This document shows positions 17,629-26,755 of a stretch of 64,000 nucleotides of DNA, piece after piece. Origin of the DNA: JBBSBL01 sp046330255. Its GTDB lineage: Bacteria > Actinomycetota > Thermoleophilia > Solirubrobacterales > Solirubrobacteraceae. Numbering within the stretch: the first letter of the stretch is position 1; every line of letters starts with the position of its first letter. The notes beneath the pieces are model-generated. The model was given only the letters and a program-made list of their open reading frames with translations, made no database searches and was not told the DNA's origin. The position numbers and the translations under genes are program-made. Location: positions 186,001 through 250,000 of the forward strand of contig JAXLTC010000001.1 in the NCBI GenBank assembly GCA_046330255.1. Reading direction: 5' to 3'.

Positions 17629-19793
17629 GGGCGCTCCTCGGTCTCGAGGTGGAACAGGTCGTGCGCGTCGATCCAGGCGCGGCGGTCGGGCGGGATCGCA
17701 AACGTGGTCGACGGCGCCTCGATCACCGCCGGGCCCTCGATCGAGTGCCCGTTGCGCACGTCGGCCATCTCGTAGACGGGGGTCTCCTCGAAGCCGCCCC
17801 GGCCGCCCCCGGGGGGCGCCCACCAGACCGGGCGGACCGCCTTGACGGGCGGCGACCCCGACACGACCTCGCGCTCGGGCAGCACCGGCTTCTCGACCTC
17901 GACCGACCCGCGCACGATCGCCTGCGTGATCAGGTAGCCGAGTTCCGGCGACTTCGCCGACACCGCGTACAGCCGTCCGTAGGCCTCCTCGAACGCCGCC
18001 ACCAGGTCGTCCATCTTCTCCGGCGTGTCGAGGCTCGCGTGCGGGGAGACGATCTCGATGTCGTTGAGCTGGCCCCAGTACTGCATGCGCACCGCGTGCA
18101 CGAAGCGGATCTCGTCCGCGGCGAAGCCGGACTTGGAGAACTCGGCGGCGACCCGCTCGCCCAGCGCGTGCCAGGCCTGCGCCACGAGCGCGCCGATACC
18201 GACGCGCGCCTCGTCGGGCGCGCCGGGCAGCAGTGGCAGGTCGACGGTGCGGTCGTAGCGGTACTCGTAGTCCGCACAGGCGCAGCCGAAGGCGCTGAAA
18301 CCCGCCGCCCATGCCGGTACGAGCACCTGCTGGTAGGGCACTCCGGCCGTGTAGCCGGCGACGTGCAGCGGCCCGCCGCCGCCGTAGCAGAGCAGGGTGT
18401 AGTCGGCCGGCGAGTAGCCCTTGCCCAGCACGCGGCCGACCGCCTCCTGGCGCAGCGTGGTCTCGAACAGGTCCACGATCCCAGCGGCCGTCTCCTCGAC
18501 CGACAGCCCCAGCGGCCGCGCGACCTGGCGCTCGATCGCGTGGCGCGCGCGCTCGGTGTCGAGCGGGACCTCCCCGCCGAGGAAGTAGTCCGGGTTGAGC
18601 CGGCCCAGCACGAGGTTCAGGTCCGTGATCGAGATCGTCTCCAGCCCGCCGCCGGGCCAGCACACCCCGACCCGGGACCCGGCCGAGTCGGGGCCCAGCT
18701 CCGGCCGCCGCGAGCTCGGGTCGATGCGCACGAACGAGCCGCAGCCCGCGCCGAGCGAGTCGATCCGCACGAGCGGCATGTTCAGCACGAAGCGCGCGAT
18801 GCCGGGCGTGGGCGTCACCTCGTAGGAGCCGCCGGTTATCAGCGCGATGTCGAAGCTCGTGCCGCCGATGTCGGTGCACAGGACGTTCGCCAGCCCCGCC
18901 CGCTCGGCCAGCCAGCGCGCCCCGACCACGCCGCCGATCGGCCCGGAGACCAGCGTCGTGGCGAGCTCGCCGGCGTCGACGCCGATCGTCCCGCCGTGGG
19001 CCGCCATCACGCGCAGCTCGAAGCCCGCGCCCGCCTCGCGGGTGCGGTCCCGCACCGCACGCAGGGTCCTGCGCGAGGGCTCGGCCGCGTAGGCCTCGAT
19101 CACCGTCGTGTTCAGCCGCGGAAGGTCGCGCCGGGTCGGGTACAGGCGCGAGGAGACGAACACGGGGCAGCTCCCGTTGGCGCCGCGCGCGGCCTTCTCC
19201 TCCTCGACGATCGCCGCGACCCGCTCCTCGTGCGCCGGGTTGCGGTAGCTGTAGAGCAGGGAGATCGCGATGGCCTCCACGTCCTCGTCGAGCAGCGCCC
19301 GCGCGGCGTCGCGCGCGTCGGGCTCGCGCAGCGGCAGGACCTCCTGGCCGAACATGTCCACCCGACCGCCGACGCCGTGGATCCGCTCGCGCGGGACCAG
19401 CGGCTCGTTGTGGTGGTGGGTGGCGACGTGCAGGCGGTCGCCGTAGGAGTAGCCGAGGTAGGTCTGGATCCCGCGCTCCATGCGCAGCGCGTCCTGTTGC
19501 CCGGCGGTGACGATCACGCCGATCCGCAGCCCCTCGCGAGCCAGCAGGCGGTTGATCATCGCCGTCCCGCTGAAGACCCCGGAGACGACCGTCCCGAAGC
19601 CCTCCTCGACCTCCATGCCCCACTGCCCCAGGGCATCCTGGGCGGAGCGCATGAAGCCGAGCGACTCGTCGTCGGGCGTCGTCTGGGCCTTGCCCACCAC
19701 GAAGCCGCCGTGCTCGTCCACGACGAACGTGTCGGTCATCGTGCCGCCGGCGTCGATCGCCAGCACGCGTGCCCGGTGGGTCTCTGCGCTCAT
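17625..19793 (-). CDS. Acetone-carboxylase-like beta subunit (hydantoinase A/oxoprolinase family)
   Basis: A 722-residue ATP-dependent subunit of the HyuA family. ASKHA-type phosphate-binding loops are visible: LAIDAGGTMTDTFVVD at the N-terminus and LCTDIGGTSFDIALITGG near residue 310. Other conserved stretches are SGPIGGVVGARWL and LLCYGGGGPLHVAGY. In acetone carboxylases this subunit phosphorylates the ketone enol and bicarbonate before the alpha subunit joins them. It sits directly upstream of the fused alpha/gamma gene with an ATGA overlap and 140 nt from the PucR-type regulator. ATG start at 19793. Confidence 0.88.
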   Translation of the reverse strand: MSAETHRARVLAIDAGGTMTDTFVVDEHGGFVVGKAQTTPDDESLGFMRSAQDALGQWGMEVEEGFGTVVSGVFSGTAMINRLLAREGLRIGVIVTAGQQDALRMERGIQTYLGYSYGDRLHVATHHHNEPLVPRERIHGVGGRVDMFGQEVLPLREPDARDAARALLDEDVEAIAISLLYSYRNPAHEERVAAIVEEEKAARGANGSCPVFVSSRLYPTRRDLPRLNTTVIEAYAAEPSRRTLRAVRDRTREAGAGFELRVMAAHGGTIGVDAGELATTLVSGPIGGVVGARWLAERAGLANVLCTDIGGTSFDIALITGGSYEVTPTPGIARFVLNMPLVRIDSLGAGCGSFVRIDPSSRRPELGPDSAGSRVGVCWPGGGLETISITDLNLVLGRLNPDYFLGGEVPLDTERARHAIERQVARPLGLSVEETAAGIVDLFETTLRQEAVGRVLGKGYSPADYTLLCYGGGGPLHVAGYTAGVPYQQVLVPAWAAGFSAFGCACADYEYRYDRTVDLPLLPGAPDEARVGIGALVAQAWHALGERVAAEFSKSGFAADEIRFVHAVRMQYWGQLNDIEIVSPHASLDTPEKMDDLVAAFEEAYGRLYAVSAKSPELGYLITQAIVRGSVEVEKPVLPEREVVSGSPPVKAVRPVWWAPPGGGRGGFEETPVYEMADVRNGHSIEGPAVIEAPSTTFAIPPDRRAWIDAHDLFHLETEERP

Positions 19794-19933
19794 TGCCGTC
19801 TCCCGTGCTCGGACTGGGTGGCGACGCTAGCGCGACCGCCCGGGAGGCGCATCGTGCGCGCGGACCAAGTCCGGCCTCCGGGCTTGGGCGCGCACACCGG
19901 CCCCGCGGCGCCCGCGCCCGCGGGCGCCGGCGG

Positions 19934-21241
19934 TCAGCTCGCGTCGAAGCCCTCGGGCAGCGCGGCGCCGCCCAGGCGCCCGAGCGCCTCGAGCGCGAGC
20001 GGCACGTCGATCGCGCCGGCCCGCAGGTCGCGGTCCAGCAGCTCCTCGGCCCGCCGCACGCGGTAGAGGATCGTGTTCTTGTGCGCGCCCATCCGCTCGG
20101 CCGCGAGGCGCGCGTTGCCGCCCGCGGCGTACCACGCGGCCAGCGATTCGCGAAGCCGTGCCGTGGCCCCATCGCCCTGTGCCAGCGGACCGAGCGTTCT
20201 CGCGACGAACGCCGCCAGCCGCGCAGGGTCCGCGCTGAGCAGCGCGACGACCGCGACCTCGTCGTGGCGCACCACCTCGGAGCGCCCCGCGAGACCCGCC
20301 ACCCGGCGCGCGTCCACGGCCTCGGCGTGGCTGGCACGGAAGCCGTCCAGGCCGGCGCCCGGGCGCCCCAGCGCGACGCCCTCACCGGGCCGCCGCAGCG
20401 ACTCCGCGGCGGCCGCCGCGCGCTCGAGCGCGTCCTCGCTCCCGGCCGAGCACCACATCCACAGGATCGACGTCCCGGCCGGCACCGCGAGCGCTGTTCC
20501 GCCCCCGGTGGCCGCCGCGACGCCGGCCGCCAGCTCCTGAAGCCGCTCGAGCGCCCCGCCGTCGGCGTCGGGCTCCCGCTCGCTCCACAGCACGCACGCG
20601 ACGAGCGGCCGGTCGAGCTCGAAGCCGAGCGTGCGCGAGACGGCGCCGATCTCGGGCTCGGCGCCGTCGAGCAGCGCCCTCACCAGCGCCGCCCGCTGCG
20701 CGATCACCTGGCCGAGCCACGCCTCGCGGGTCGCCTCGTAGTGGCGTAGGAGCTGCCCCACCACCGCGTCGAGGTACGCGTAGGAGCGCGTCAGGGATGC
20801 GTCCAGGACCTCGACCAGCGCGCCCCGCTCCTCCACGCGGGCGGCCACCTCGGCGGTCCACCAGCGGATGAACGTGTTCTGGCCGACCCTGTAGGCCTGG
20901 ATGATCGACTGGGGCTCGATCCCGCGCCGCACGACGCTGGTCGCGAGCTCGACCGCCGCGCGCGGCGCCGCCGCGTCGCCGACCGTGGTCCGCGAGTCGA
21001 AGAGGTCGAAGCCGCGCTCGATGTTCGCGACCACGCTGCGGCGGAGGTCCTGCGCTATCGCCTCGTCGGCGCCGAGGGACGGCTCGGCGCCGACGATGGC
21101 GTCGACTACGCGGTCGGCGACGCGGTCCCTCGACGGTCGCAGCTCCGCCACGACGGCCGCCAGCAACGCCAGGCTCTCGGCGGAGGGCGCCCCGTTCGCC
21201 ACGACCCGGTCCGAGATCCCGCCAGCGCCGTCGGCGACCAT
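19934..21241 (-). CDS. PucR/CdaR-type transcriptional regulator
   Basis: A 435-residue regulator (ATG at 21241; an upstream GTG at 21271 would add 10 residues). The C-terminal 60 residues hold the PucR-family HTH (LAAWYAAGGNARLAAERMGAHKNTILYRVRRAEELL). The middle resembles the GGDEF-like sensing region of this family, and the N-terminal part (SVVRRGIEPQSIIQAYRVGQNTFI) the RsbRD-like helical domain often found in actinobacterial members. It lies upstream of the carboxylase genes on the same strand and is their likely substrate-responsive activator. Confidence 0.82.
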   Translation of the reverse strand: MVADGAGGISDRVVANGAPSAESLALLAAVVAELRPSRDRVADRVVDAIVGAEPSLGADEAIAQDLRRSVVANIERGFDLFDSRTTVGDAAAPRAAVELATSVVRRGIEPQSIIQAYRVGQNTFIRWWTAEVAARVEERGALVEVLDASLTRSYAYLDAVVGQLLRHYEATREAWLGQVIAQRAALVRALLDGAEPEIGAVSRTLGFELDRPLVACVLWSEREPDADGGALERLQELAAGVAAATGGGTALAVPAGTSILWMWCSAGSEDALERAAAAAESLRRPGEGVALGRPGAGLDGFRASHAEAVDARRVAGLAGRSEVVRHDEVAVVALLSADPARLAAFVARTLGPLAQGDGATARLRESLAAWYAAGGNARLAAERMGAHKNTILYRVRRAEELLDRDLRAGAIDVPLALEALGRLGGAALPEGFDAS

Positions 21242-21438
21242 GTGGACGGGGAATCTAGACGCTCGGGCCACACGGGCGCGGAGACGGCAACCCGCCGGCG
21301 GGCTGCGGCTCCCCTGCCTGGACGGGGGCGGATGAGTGCTTTCTACGGATGGCCACGTCCTGGCCCGGTCATAGCATCCGCGCGCCGAGGAGGCCGGCGG
21401 GCGGCGTGATGCGTTGCGGCCGGCACGGCGTCCGCCCG

Positions 21439-21993
21439 ATGGGCTGCTGCGTGCATGAGCTGACCTACACCCGCCCCCAGACCTGGATCGCGATCCTGTT
21501 CGTCGTGATCGTGGTCCTGCTCGTCGCGGCGTTCGTGTCCGTCGGGCTCAACTCCCGCCGCCAGGTGGAGTTCGACCAGGTCAAGACCGTCGGCTACCGG
21601 ATCCGCACCCGGTGGCTCGCGGTGCTCGCCACGCTGCTGACCATCGGGGTGGTCACCTCGCTCTTCTTCCTGCCCTACTCGGGCGCGCACGACCCGACCG
21701 GCCCGGCCCGCAACGTGGCGGTGACGGGTGGCCAGTTCTACTGGACGGTCGCGCCGCGGACGGTCAAGGCGGGCCACATCCGGTTCCTGGTCACCTCCGC
21801 CGACGTCAATCACGGGCTGGGGATCTACTCGCCGCACGGGGAGATGCTCGGCTCGGTGCAGGCGATGCCGGGCTACACGAACAAGCTCAACATCGAGCTG
21901 ACCGAGCCCGGCCGCTACCAGCTGTCGTGCCTGGAGATGTGCGGCGTCGGCCACCACAAGATGCAGGCGGCGTTCACTGTGAGCCCGCGCTAG
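21439..21993 (+). CDS. Heme-copper oxidase-type subunit II with CuA site
   Basis: A 184-residue membrane-anchored cupredoxin. Two helices (about residues 16-36 and 58-78) precede the CuA domain. All CuA ligands are seen: His125 (NHGLGIYSP), Cys164, Glu166, Cys168, His172 and Met175 in SCLEMCGVGHHKM. It should pass electrons from cytochrome c to subunit I, encoded 2 nt downstream. I chose the ATG at 21439; ATGs at 21349 and 21409 would add an Arg-rich leader with no family support. B-type (ba3-like) oxidases have short subunits II like this. Confidence 0.9.
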   Translation: MGCCVHELTYTRPQTWIAILFVVIVVLLVAAFVSVGLNSRRQVEFDQVKTVGYRIRTRWLAVLATLLTIGVVTSLFFLPYSGAHDPTGPARNVAVTGGQFYWTVAPRTVKAGHIRFLVTSADVNHGLGIYSPHGEMLGSVQAMPGYTNKLNIELTEPGRYQLSCLEMCGVGHHKMQAAFTVSPR

Positions 21994-21995
21994 CG

Positions 21996-23981
21996 ATGGC
22001 CACCGAGCGGGCCCACGTCACTCCCGCGGCCGCGATTCCCGCGGCCCCCACCGAGTTGCCGACGGTCGTCGAGCGCCGGATCGGCTGGCTGCTGGCGGGC
22101 ACCGGCCTGGCGCTGTTCCTGCTGATGATGCTGCTGGGGATCACGATGCGGGCGTCGCAGGCGGACCTCGTCGACATTCCCGCCAAGTGGTACTACCGCA
22201 TCCTCACGCTGCACGGCGCCGGCATGCTGGTGGGCGCGCTGCTGGCGATGATGGGCGCGCTGTGGTTCGTGCTGCGGCCGGTGATCACGATGTCGGCGAA
22301 GCGGCTGCTGTGGGCCTACGGGTGCATCGTGGTGGGCGCGCTGCTGGTCCTGGTGGCGGCGATCATCGGCGGGTTCGCGACCGGCTGGACGTTCCTCTCG
22401 CCGCTGCCCTTCCACCCGCTCGGCCAGTGGGCACCGTGGGCCACCGCGACGTTCTTCGTCGGCATGCTGCTGGTCGGCACCGGCTTCTTCCTGTACTGCA
22501 TAGACCTGGTGCTGGCGACCACGACGCGCTACGGCGGCCTGTCCGCCGCGCTCGGCATCCCCTACCTGCTCGGGCGCACCGAGAAGGCGCCGCCCCCACA
22601 GGCGATCGCGGCCACCGTCATCGGCCTCGACGGGCTGATCGCCAGCGCGGGCGGGACCGCGATCGTGGTCGCGATGCTGAACCGCACGATCGACAGCGGC
22701 GTGGTGATCAACGCGCTGTGGGCCAAGAACCTCACGTACTTCTGGGGCCACACGATCGCGAACCTGATCATCTATCTCGCCGCCGGCGCCCTGTACGTCC
22801 TGCTCCCGCGCTACGCGGGGCGGCCGTGGAAGACCACCAAGCCGATCGTCGCCGGATGGCTGGCGACGCTGGTGTTCGTCGCGACCGCGTTCTCGCACCA
22901 CCTCTACATGGACTTCGCCCAGCCGGGATGGGCGCAGTACGTGTCGCTGGGCGCCTCCTCGGCGGCGGCGATCCCGGTCGCGGTCGTGACGATCTACACC
23001 GCGATGATGCTGATCTGGGGCTCGCGCTACCGCTGGACGCTGGCCTCGGTGCTCATCTACATGGGCTTCCTGGGCTGGGCGATCGGCGGGATCGGCGCGG
23101 TGCTCGACTCGCTGATCCCCGTCAACTTCACCCTGCACAACACGCTCTGGGTGCCCGCCCACTTCCACACCTATCTGCTGATGGGGGTGATGCTGTGGGC
23201 GATGGCGTTCGTCGCGCATCTCGCCGAGCGCGCGGCCGGGCGGCCCGCCTCGCGGCGCGCGGCGATCGCGGTGCCGGCGCTGCTCGTGACCGGCGGCTAC
23301 ATGTTCGTCGGGTCGTGGTACGCCGCGGGGGCGCTCGGCGTGCCGCGGCGCTACGCGGTGCACCCTCCCGGCACCCAGGCCTACGACGTGGTCGGGACGA
23401 TCGGGGCGCTACTCGTCCTCGTCGGGTTCCTGGCGTTCGCGACGGTCGTGCTCCGACTGGTCGCGGAGAGGCGGGGCGCCAGGCTCGAGAGCCGTCCCGA
23501 GATGGCGACGGCGCCCGTCCGGCTCGTGCCGCCGGTGACCACCAACGCCGGGTTCGCCGCGCTGTCGGGCATCGCCGTGGTGTGCCTGCTCGCGCTGCTG
23601 CCGCGAACCATCGAGATCGCCGACCGCACCACGGAGGCGCACCATCTCACCCACAGCGCGCAGTTCCTGCTCGGCGGGCTCGTGGCGCTCGGACTCGGCT
23701 CGCGGCGGGCCCTGCTCGAGCGCATGCCGGCGGGCGCGTCGTGGTGGGCGCTGACGATGGTGATCGTCGCGCCGGTCGTCATGCTGCTCGTGATGACGCC
23801 CGCCATCTACAAGCCGCTCGAGAAGGACTCGGGCCTCCACCTGCTCTTCCACTGGGGGATCATCGTGCTGGGAATTGCGACGGGCTGGGCGTGCGTACGA
23901 TTCGGACGCGTGACCGGTATGGCGCTGTTCGTGCTCGCGGTCGCGATGGGAGCGGCCTTCGCCGGAGGAGTCGGAGGATGA
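21996..23981 (+). CDS. Heme-copper oxidoreductase subunit I (B-family-like), lacking the active-site Tyr
   Basis: A 661-residue protein with about 14-15 helices. Ligands: His73 (LTLHGAG) and His391 for low-spin heme, His389 for the high-spin heme (WVPAHFH), and His252, His301 and His302 for CuB. HNTLWVPAHFH is typical of ba3-type oxidases. In oxygen reductases His252 lies in HPxVY, and the Tyr is cross-linked to it; here the sequence is GHTIAN, with Asn256 at the Tyr position. The helix before His301 (LVFVATAFSHH) also has no Tyr, so a cbb3-style substitute is absent. Several heme-copper NO reductases lack this Tyr, so NO reduction is a real alternative to O2 reduction. Two cytochromes c follow. 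Confidence 0.9.
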   Translation: MATERAHVTPAAAIPAAPTELPTVVERRIGWLLAGTGLALFLLMMLLGITMRASQADLVDIPAKWYYRILTLHGAGMLVGALLAMMGALWFVLRPVITMSAKRLLWAYGCIVVGALLVLVAAIIGGFATGWTFLSPLPFHPLGQWAPWATATFFVGMLLVGTGFFLYCIDLVLATTTRYGGLSAALGIPYLLGRTEKAPPPQAIAATVIGLDGLIASAGGTAIVVAMLNRTIDSGVVINALWAKNLTYFWGHTIANLIIYLAAGALYVLLPRYAGRPWKTTKPIVAGWLATLVFVATAFSHHLYMDFAQPGWAQYVSLGASSAAAIPVAVVTIYTAMMLIWGSRYRWTLASVLIYMGFLGWAIGGIGAVLDSLIPVNFTLHNTLWVPAHFHTYLLMGVMLWAMAFVAHLAERAAGRPASRRAAIAVPALLVTGGYMFVGSWYAAGALGVPRRYAVHPPGTQAYDVVGTIGALLVLVGFLAFATVVLRLVAERRGARLESRPEMATAPVRLVPPVTTNAGFAALSGIAVVCLLALLPRTIEIADRTTEAHHLTHSAQFLLGGLVALGLGSRRALLERMPAGASWWALTMVIVAPVVMLLVMTPAIYKPLEKDSGLHLLFHWGIIVLGIATGWACVRFGRVTGMALFVLAVAMGAAFAGGVGG

Positions 23982-24445
23982 ACGCGAATCCCGAAAAGCA
24001 CGACGAGGAACCGGCGGACGAGCCCCGCCGCACCCCGGGCGGGTTCGGATCCTGGCTCTTCGGAGCGTGGATCGGGGCGCTCGTCGCGCTGGCGATCGTG
24101 TTCGCCTGGCTGGCCGGGCGCGACGAGGGACGTCACCACCCCGCCGGCTCGGGCGCCGCCAAGAAGGCGGCCGGCCCGGCGACCAAGACGACGAAGGTCG
24201 TCGCTTCACCGGGGCAGAAGCTGTTCGCCTCCACCTGCGGTGGCTGCCACACCCTCGCGGCCGCCGGCACGACCGGGTCGGTCGGCCCCAACCTCGGTCA
24301 GTTGAAGCCGAACCAGGCGCTGGTGCTGTCCGCGATCAAGAACGGCGGCGCCGGCTCGGGTGCGATGCCCAAGAACCTGGTGGCGGGCGCCAAGGCCGAC
24401 GAGATCGCGCAGTTCGTGGCCAAGGCGGCAGCCGGATCGCAGTGA
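23978..24445 (+). CDS. Membrane-anchored cytochrome c
   Basis: A 155-residue monoheme cytochrome. An N-terminal cytoplasmic stretch is followed by one helix (about residues 28-46) and an extracytoplasmic class I cytochrome c domain with Cys87-Gly-Gly-Cys90-His91 and a probable axial Met in GAMPKN. Start ATG overlaps the subunit I stop (ATGA) with a GGAGG-like site just upstream. It probably donates electrons to the CuA centre of the adjacent complex. Confidence 0.9.
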   Translation: MNANPEKHDEEPADEPRRTPGGFGSWLFGAWIGALVALAIVFAWLAGRDEGRHHPAGSGAAKKAAGPATKTTKVVASPGQKLFASTCGGCHTLAAAGTTGSVGPNLGQLKPNQALVLSAIKNGGAGSGAMPKNLVAGAKADEIAQFVAKAAAGSQ

Positions 24446-24912
24446 AGACCGCGATCGCCATCGCGTTCTTCGTCGTGCTCGGCACCGGCCTGCTGGTGCT
24501 CGCGATCCGCGCGCAACGTGCCCAGACGCAGTGGCCTGTCGTCGGCCGGGGCCGCTTCGCCTTCGTCACCGGCCTGTGCTGCGCCGTGTTCGGCGTGGCG
24601 CTCCCGGCGATGATCATCCTCATCGACCGCGACCGGCCGCGATCCGCGGGCGGCGCGCGGCTCGCCCGCGCTCAGGTCGACGGGCGCGACCTCTTCACCA
24701 CGAACTGCGCGGGCTGCCACACGCTGGCCGCCGCGGCCGCCGTCGGAACGGTCGGCCCGAACCTCGACCGGCTGAAGCCGCAGGCCGCGCTGGTGGTCAA
24801 CGCGATCGAGCAGGGCCGCACCGTCGGGCGCGGGATCATGCCCGCCGGGCTCCTCGACGGGACGGACGCCCAGCGGGTCGCTCGCTACGTGGCGGCCGTC
24901 GCGGGTCGCTGA
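24442..24912 (+). CDS. Membrane-anchored cytochrome c
   Basis: A 156-residue protein with two N-terminal helices (about residues 3-21 and 40-61) and a C-terminal cytochrome c domain (Cys89-Ala-Gly-Cys92-His93, Met in RGIMPAG). The heme domain is closely related to that of the preceding gene (shared FxTxCxGCHTLAAA and VGPNL.xLKP), suggesting tandem duplication. It starts at GTG in a GTGA overlap. It likely forms part of the same respiratory complex. Confidence 0.88.
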   Translation: MKTAIAIAFFVVLGTGLLVLAIRAQRAQTQWPVVGRGRFAFVTGLCCAVFGVALPAMIILIDRDRPRSAGGARLARAQVDGRDLFTTNCAGCHTLAAAAAVGTVGPNLDRLKPQAALVVNAIEQGRTVGRGIMPAGLLDGTDAQRVARYVAAVAGR

Positions 24913-24922
24913 CCGGCATTCG

Positions 24923-25585
24923 CTACGGCTCGACGAGCCCCCGCCGGATCGCGTAGCGGGTCAGCTCCACGCGGTCGCTCATGCCGAGCTTGCGGAGGAT
25001 GTTCGCGCGATGGCGCTCGACCGTCTTGCGGCTGATCGTCAGCAGCGCCGCGATGTCCTCGTTGCTGTGCGACTCCGCGACGAGCTTCACGATCTCGAGC
25101 TCGCGTGAGGTCAGCGGCTCGGTCGTCGCCAGGGTCTCGCCGCGTCGCGCGCGCTCCAGGTAGTCGCGCACGAGCGCGCGGACGGCGCCGGGATAGAGGA
25201 AGGGCTCGTTGCGCATCGCCGCGCGGCATGCCCGCACGACGTCGCGGTCGGCCGCCGTCTTGAGCACGTACCCGGAGGCGCCGGCCTCGAGCGCCTCGAA
25301 GAAGTAGCGCTCGTTGTCGTGCATCGTCAGCATCAGCACGCGGACGTCGCCGCGCTGCCGCGTGATCTCGCGCGCGGCCTGCAGGCCGGTCATGCGGGGC
25401 ATGCTGACGTCCAGCAGCGCGAGATCGACGTCTCCGGCCAGCGCCCGCCGGACCGCCTCGGCGCCGTCCGAGACCTCGTCGACCACGCGCAGGTCCGCCT
25501 CCCGGTCCAGGACCGCCCGCAGCCCGCTGCGGTACAGCGGGTGATCGTCGGCGAGGAGCACGTTCGCTACCAGCGGGACGGCCAT
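24923..25585 (-). CDS. NarL/LuxR-family response regulator
   Basis: A 220-residue regulator with an N-terminal receiver domain (acidic pocket LLADDHP, phospho-acceptor Asp in LALLDVSMP, Lys in YVLKTA) and a C-terminal LuxR HTH (LTSRELEIVKLVAESHSNEDIAALLTIS, then KTVERHRANILRKLG). Its ATG overlaps the stop of the sensor kinase gene (TGATG), so the two are a pair. It lies convergent with the oxidase-cytochrome operon and might control it; that is inference. Confidence 0.93.
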   Translation of the reverse strand: MAVPLVANVLLADDHPLYRSGLRAVLDREADLRVVDEVSDGAEAVRRALAGDVDLALLDVSMPRMTGLQAAREITRQRGDVRVLMLTMHDNERYFFEALEAGASGYVLKTAADRDVVRACRAAMRNEPFLYPGAVRALVRDYLERARRGETLATTEPLTSRELEIVKLVAESHSNEDIAALLTISRKTVERHRANILRKLGMSDRVELTRYAIRRGLVEP

Positions 25586-26577
25586 CAGCCCTCGCGTTCC
25601 GGCACCCGCAGGAGCACCTCGGTCCCCTCGCCCGGGGCCGACTCGATGCGCAGCCGCGCACCGATCAGGACCGCCCGCTCGCGCATCCCGCGCAGCCCGA
25701 ACGAGGCGCCGTCCCGCAGCTCACCGGGAAAGCCGCGCCCGTCGTCGCGCACCCGCAGCGCCACCCCACCCCCCGGCTCCCGGCCGAAGTCCAGCGCGAC
25801 GTTGTGCGCGTCCGCGTGGCGAGCCACGTTCGTGAGCGCCTCCTGGGCCACGCGGTAGATGACCAGCTCGTCCTGGGAATCCATCGACAGGCCCCTCTCG
25901 ATCCGCCGCGACACGGGCACGCCGGAGTGCTCGACGAAGGCGTCGGAGAGGGCGACGAGCGCGCTCTCGAGGCCAAGCTCCTCGAGCGCCTCGGGACGCA
26001 GGCGCTGCGCGATCCGGCGCAGGTCCTCGGCGCCGGCGCGCGCGGTCTCGCGCAACTCGTCGAGCTCGGCGCCCAGGCGCTCGGGCGCATCCGCGTGGAT
26101 GCTCTCGATCTGGAGCAGCATCGCGGTCAGCGTCTGCCCGACCTCGTCGTGCAGCTCGCGGGCGATCCGCCGGCGCTCGCCCTCCTGCACGGCGAGCGCC
26201 ATGCCGGTGCTCTCGCGCCGCTCGTCCTCCAGCCGGCCGATCATCGCGTTGAAGCTCGCGGTCAGCCGCGCGACGTCCGGGCCCGCGCCCCGAACCTGCA
26301 CGCGGCGACCGGGCTCCAGGAGGTCGACCTGGCTCATCGTGTCCGTGAGCGCCCGCAGCGGCTGCAGCGCCCGGCCCAGCAGCACGAGATTGATGCCGAG
26401 CATCGCGAGGAGCCCCAGCGCCAGCACCAGGAGCTCCGTCGCCCGGACGGGGAACGACACCGTGAACGGCCCGAACGCGAGCACCGCGGTCGCGATCGCG
26501 AGGACCGCCGCGTTGGTCAGGAAGACCTTCCACACGAGCGGCAGACCGCTCAGGTCCCGGGCGATGCGCGCTCGCAT
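25585..26577 (-). CDS. NarL-partner sensor histidine kinase (HisKA_3 type)
   Basis: A 330-residue kinase. Two N-terminal helices (about residues 16-35 and 45-65) with a very short loop between them are followed by a HAMP-like segment (LGRALQPLRALTDTM), a HisKA_3 dimerization domain with ERRRIARELHDEVGQTL (phospho-His), and an ATPase domain with N-box EALTNVARHA and DDGRGFPG. The lack of an outside domain suggests it senses a membrane or internal signal. The ATG at 26577 is preferred; longer starts add a region with no helix or domain and run into the probable operator at 26700. Confidence 0.9.
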   Translation of the reverse strand: MRARIARDLSGLPLVWKVFLTNAAVLAIATAVLAFGPFTVSFPVRATELLVLALGLLAMLGINLVLLGRALQPLRALTDTMSQVDLLEPGRRVQVRGAGPDVARLTASFNAMIGRLEDERRESTGMALAVQEGERRRIARELHDEVGQTLTAMLLQIESIHADAPERLGAELDELRETARAGAEDLRRIAQRLRPEALEELGLESALVALSDAFVEHSGVPVSRRIERGLSMDSQDELVIYRVAQEALTNVARHADAHNVALDFGREPGGGVALRVRDDGRGFPGELRDGASFGLRGMRERAVLIGARLRIESAPGEGTEVLLRVPEREG

Positions 26578-26699
26578 CAGCAGAGCGCGCCGGCGGCGGC
26601 TGTCGCCCGCGTTCCGCGGGCCGGATGACGGCGTGGCGAGGCCATCCGCGCCGACGATAGGACACCCCCGGCGCGGGCCGGGCGCCGATCGCGGGGCCG

Positions 26700-26719
26700 A
26701 ATGAGGTCTCGACCCCATT
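26700..26719. promoter_or_regulatory. Near-palindromic putative operator between divergent kinase and regulator genes
   Basis: AATGAGGTCTCGACCCCATT is a 20-bp inverted repeat with a single mismatched pair, set in the 178-nt gap between the divergent kinase (start 26577) and orphan regulator (start 26756). The half-site GACCCCATT recurs at 27390-27398, 34 nt upstream of the next small gene. It resembles spaced heptamers bound by NarL-family regulators, but the binding protein is inferred. Confidence 0.45.
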
Positions 26720-26755
26720 GGCGCGCGGGCCGCGCGCGCTCATCGTGGGCTGGTC

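Noticed and set aside
14902..17775. A 957-codon plus-strand open frame opposite the carboxylase gene
   Set aside because: Antisense shadow; the minus-strand protein has clear family motifs throughout.
17629..20385. Upstream continuation of the HyuB frame to 1847 codons
   Set aside because: It overlaps the HyuA and PucR genes in another frame and is Arg-rich without motifs; the true start is the ATG at 17628.
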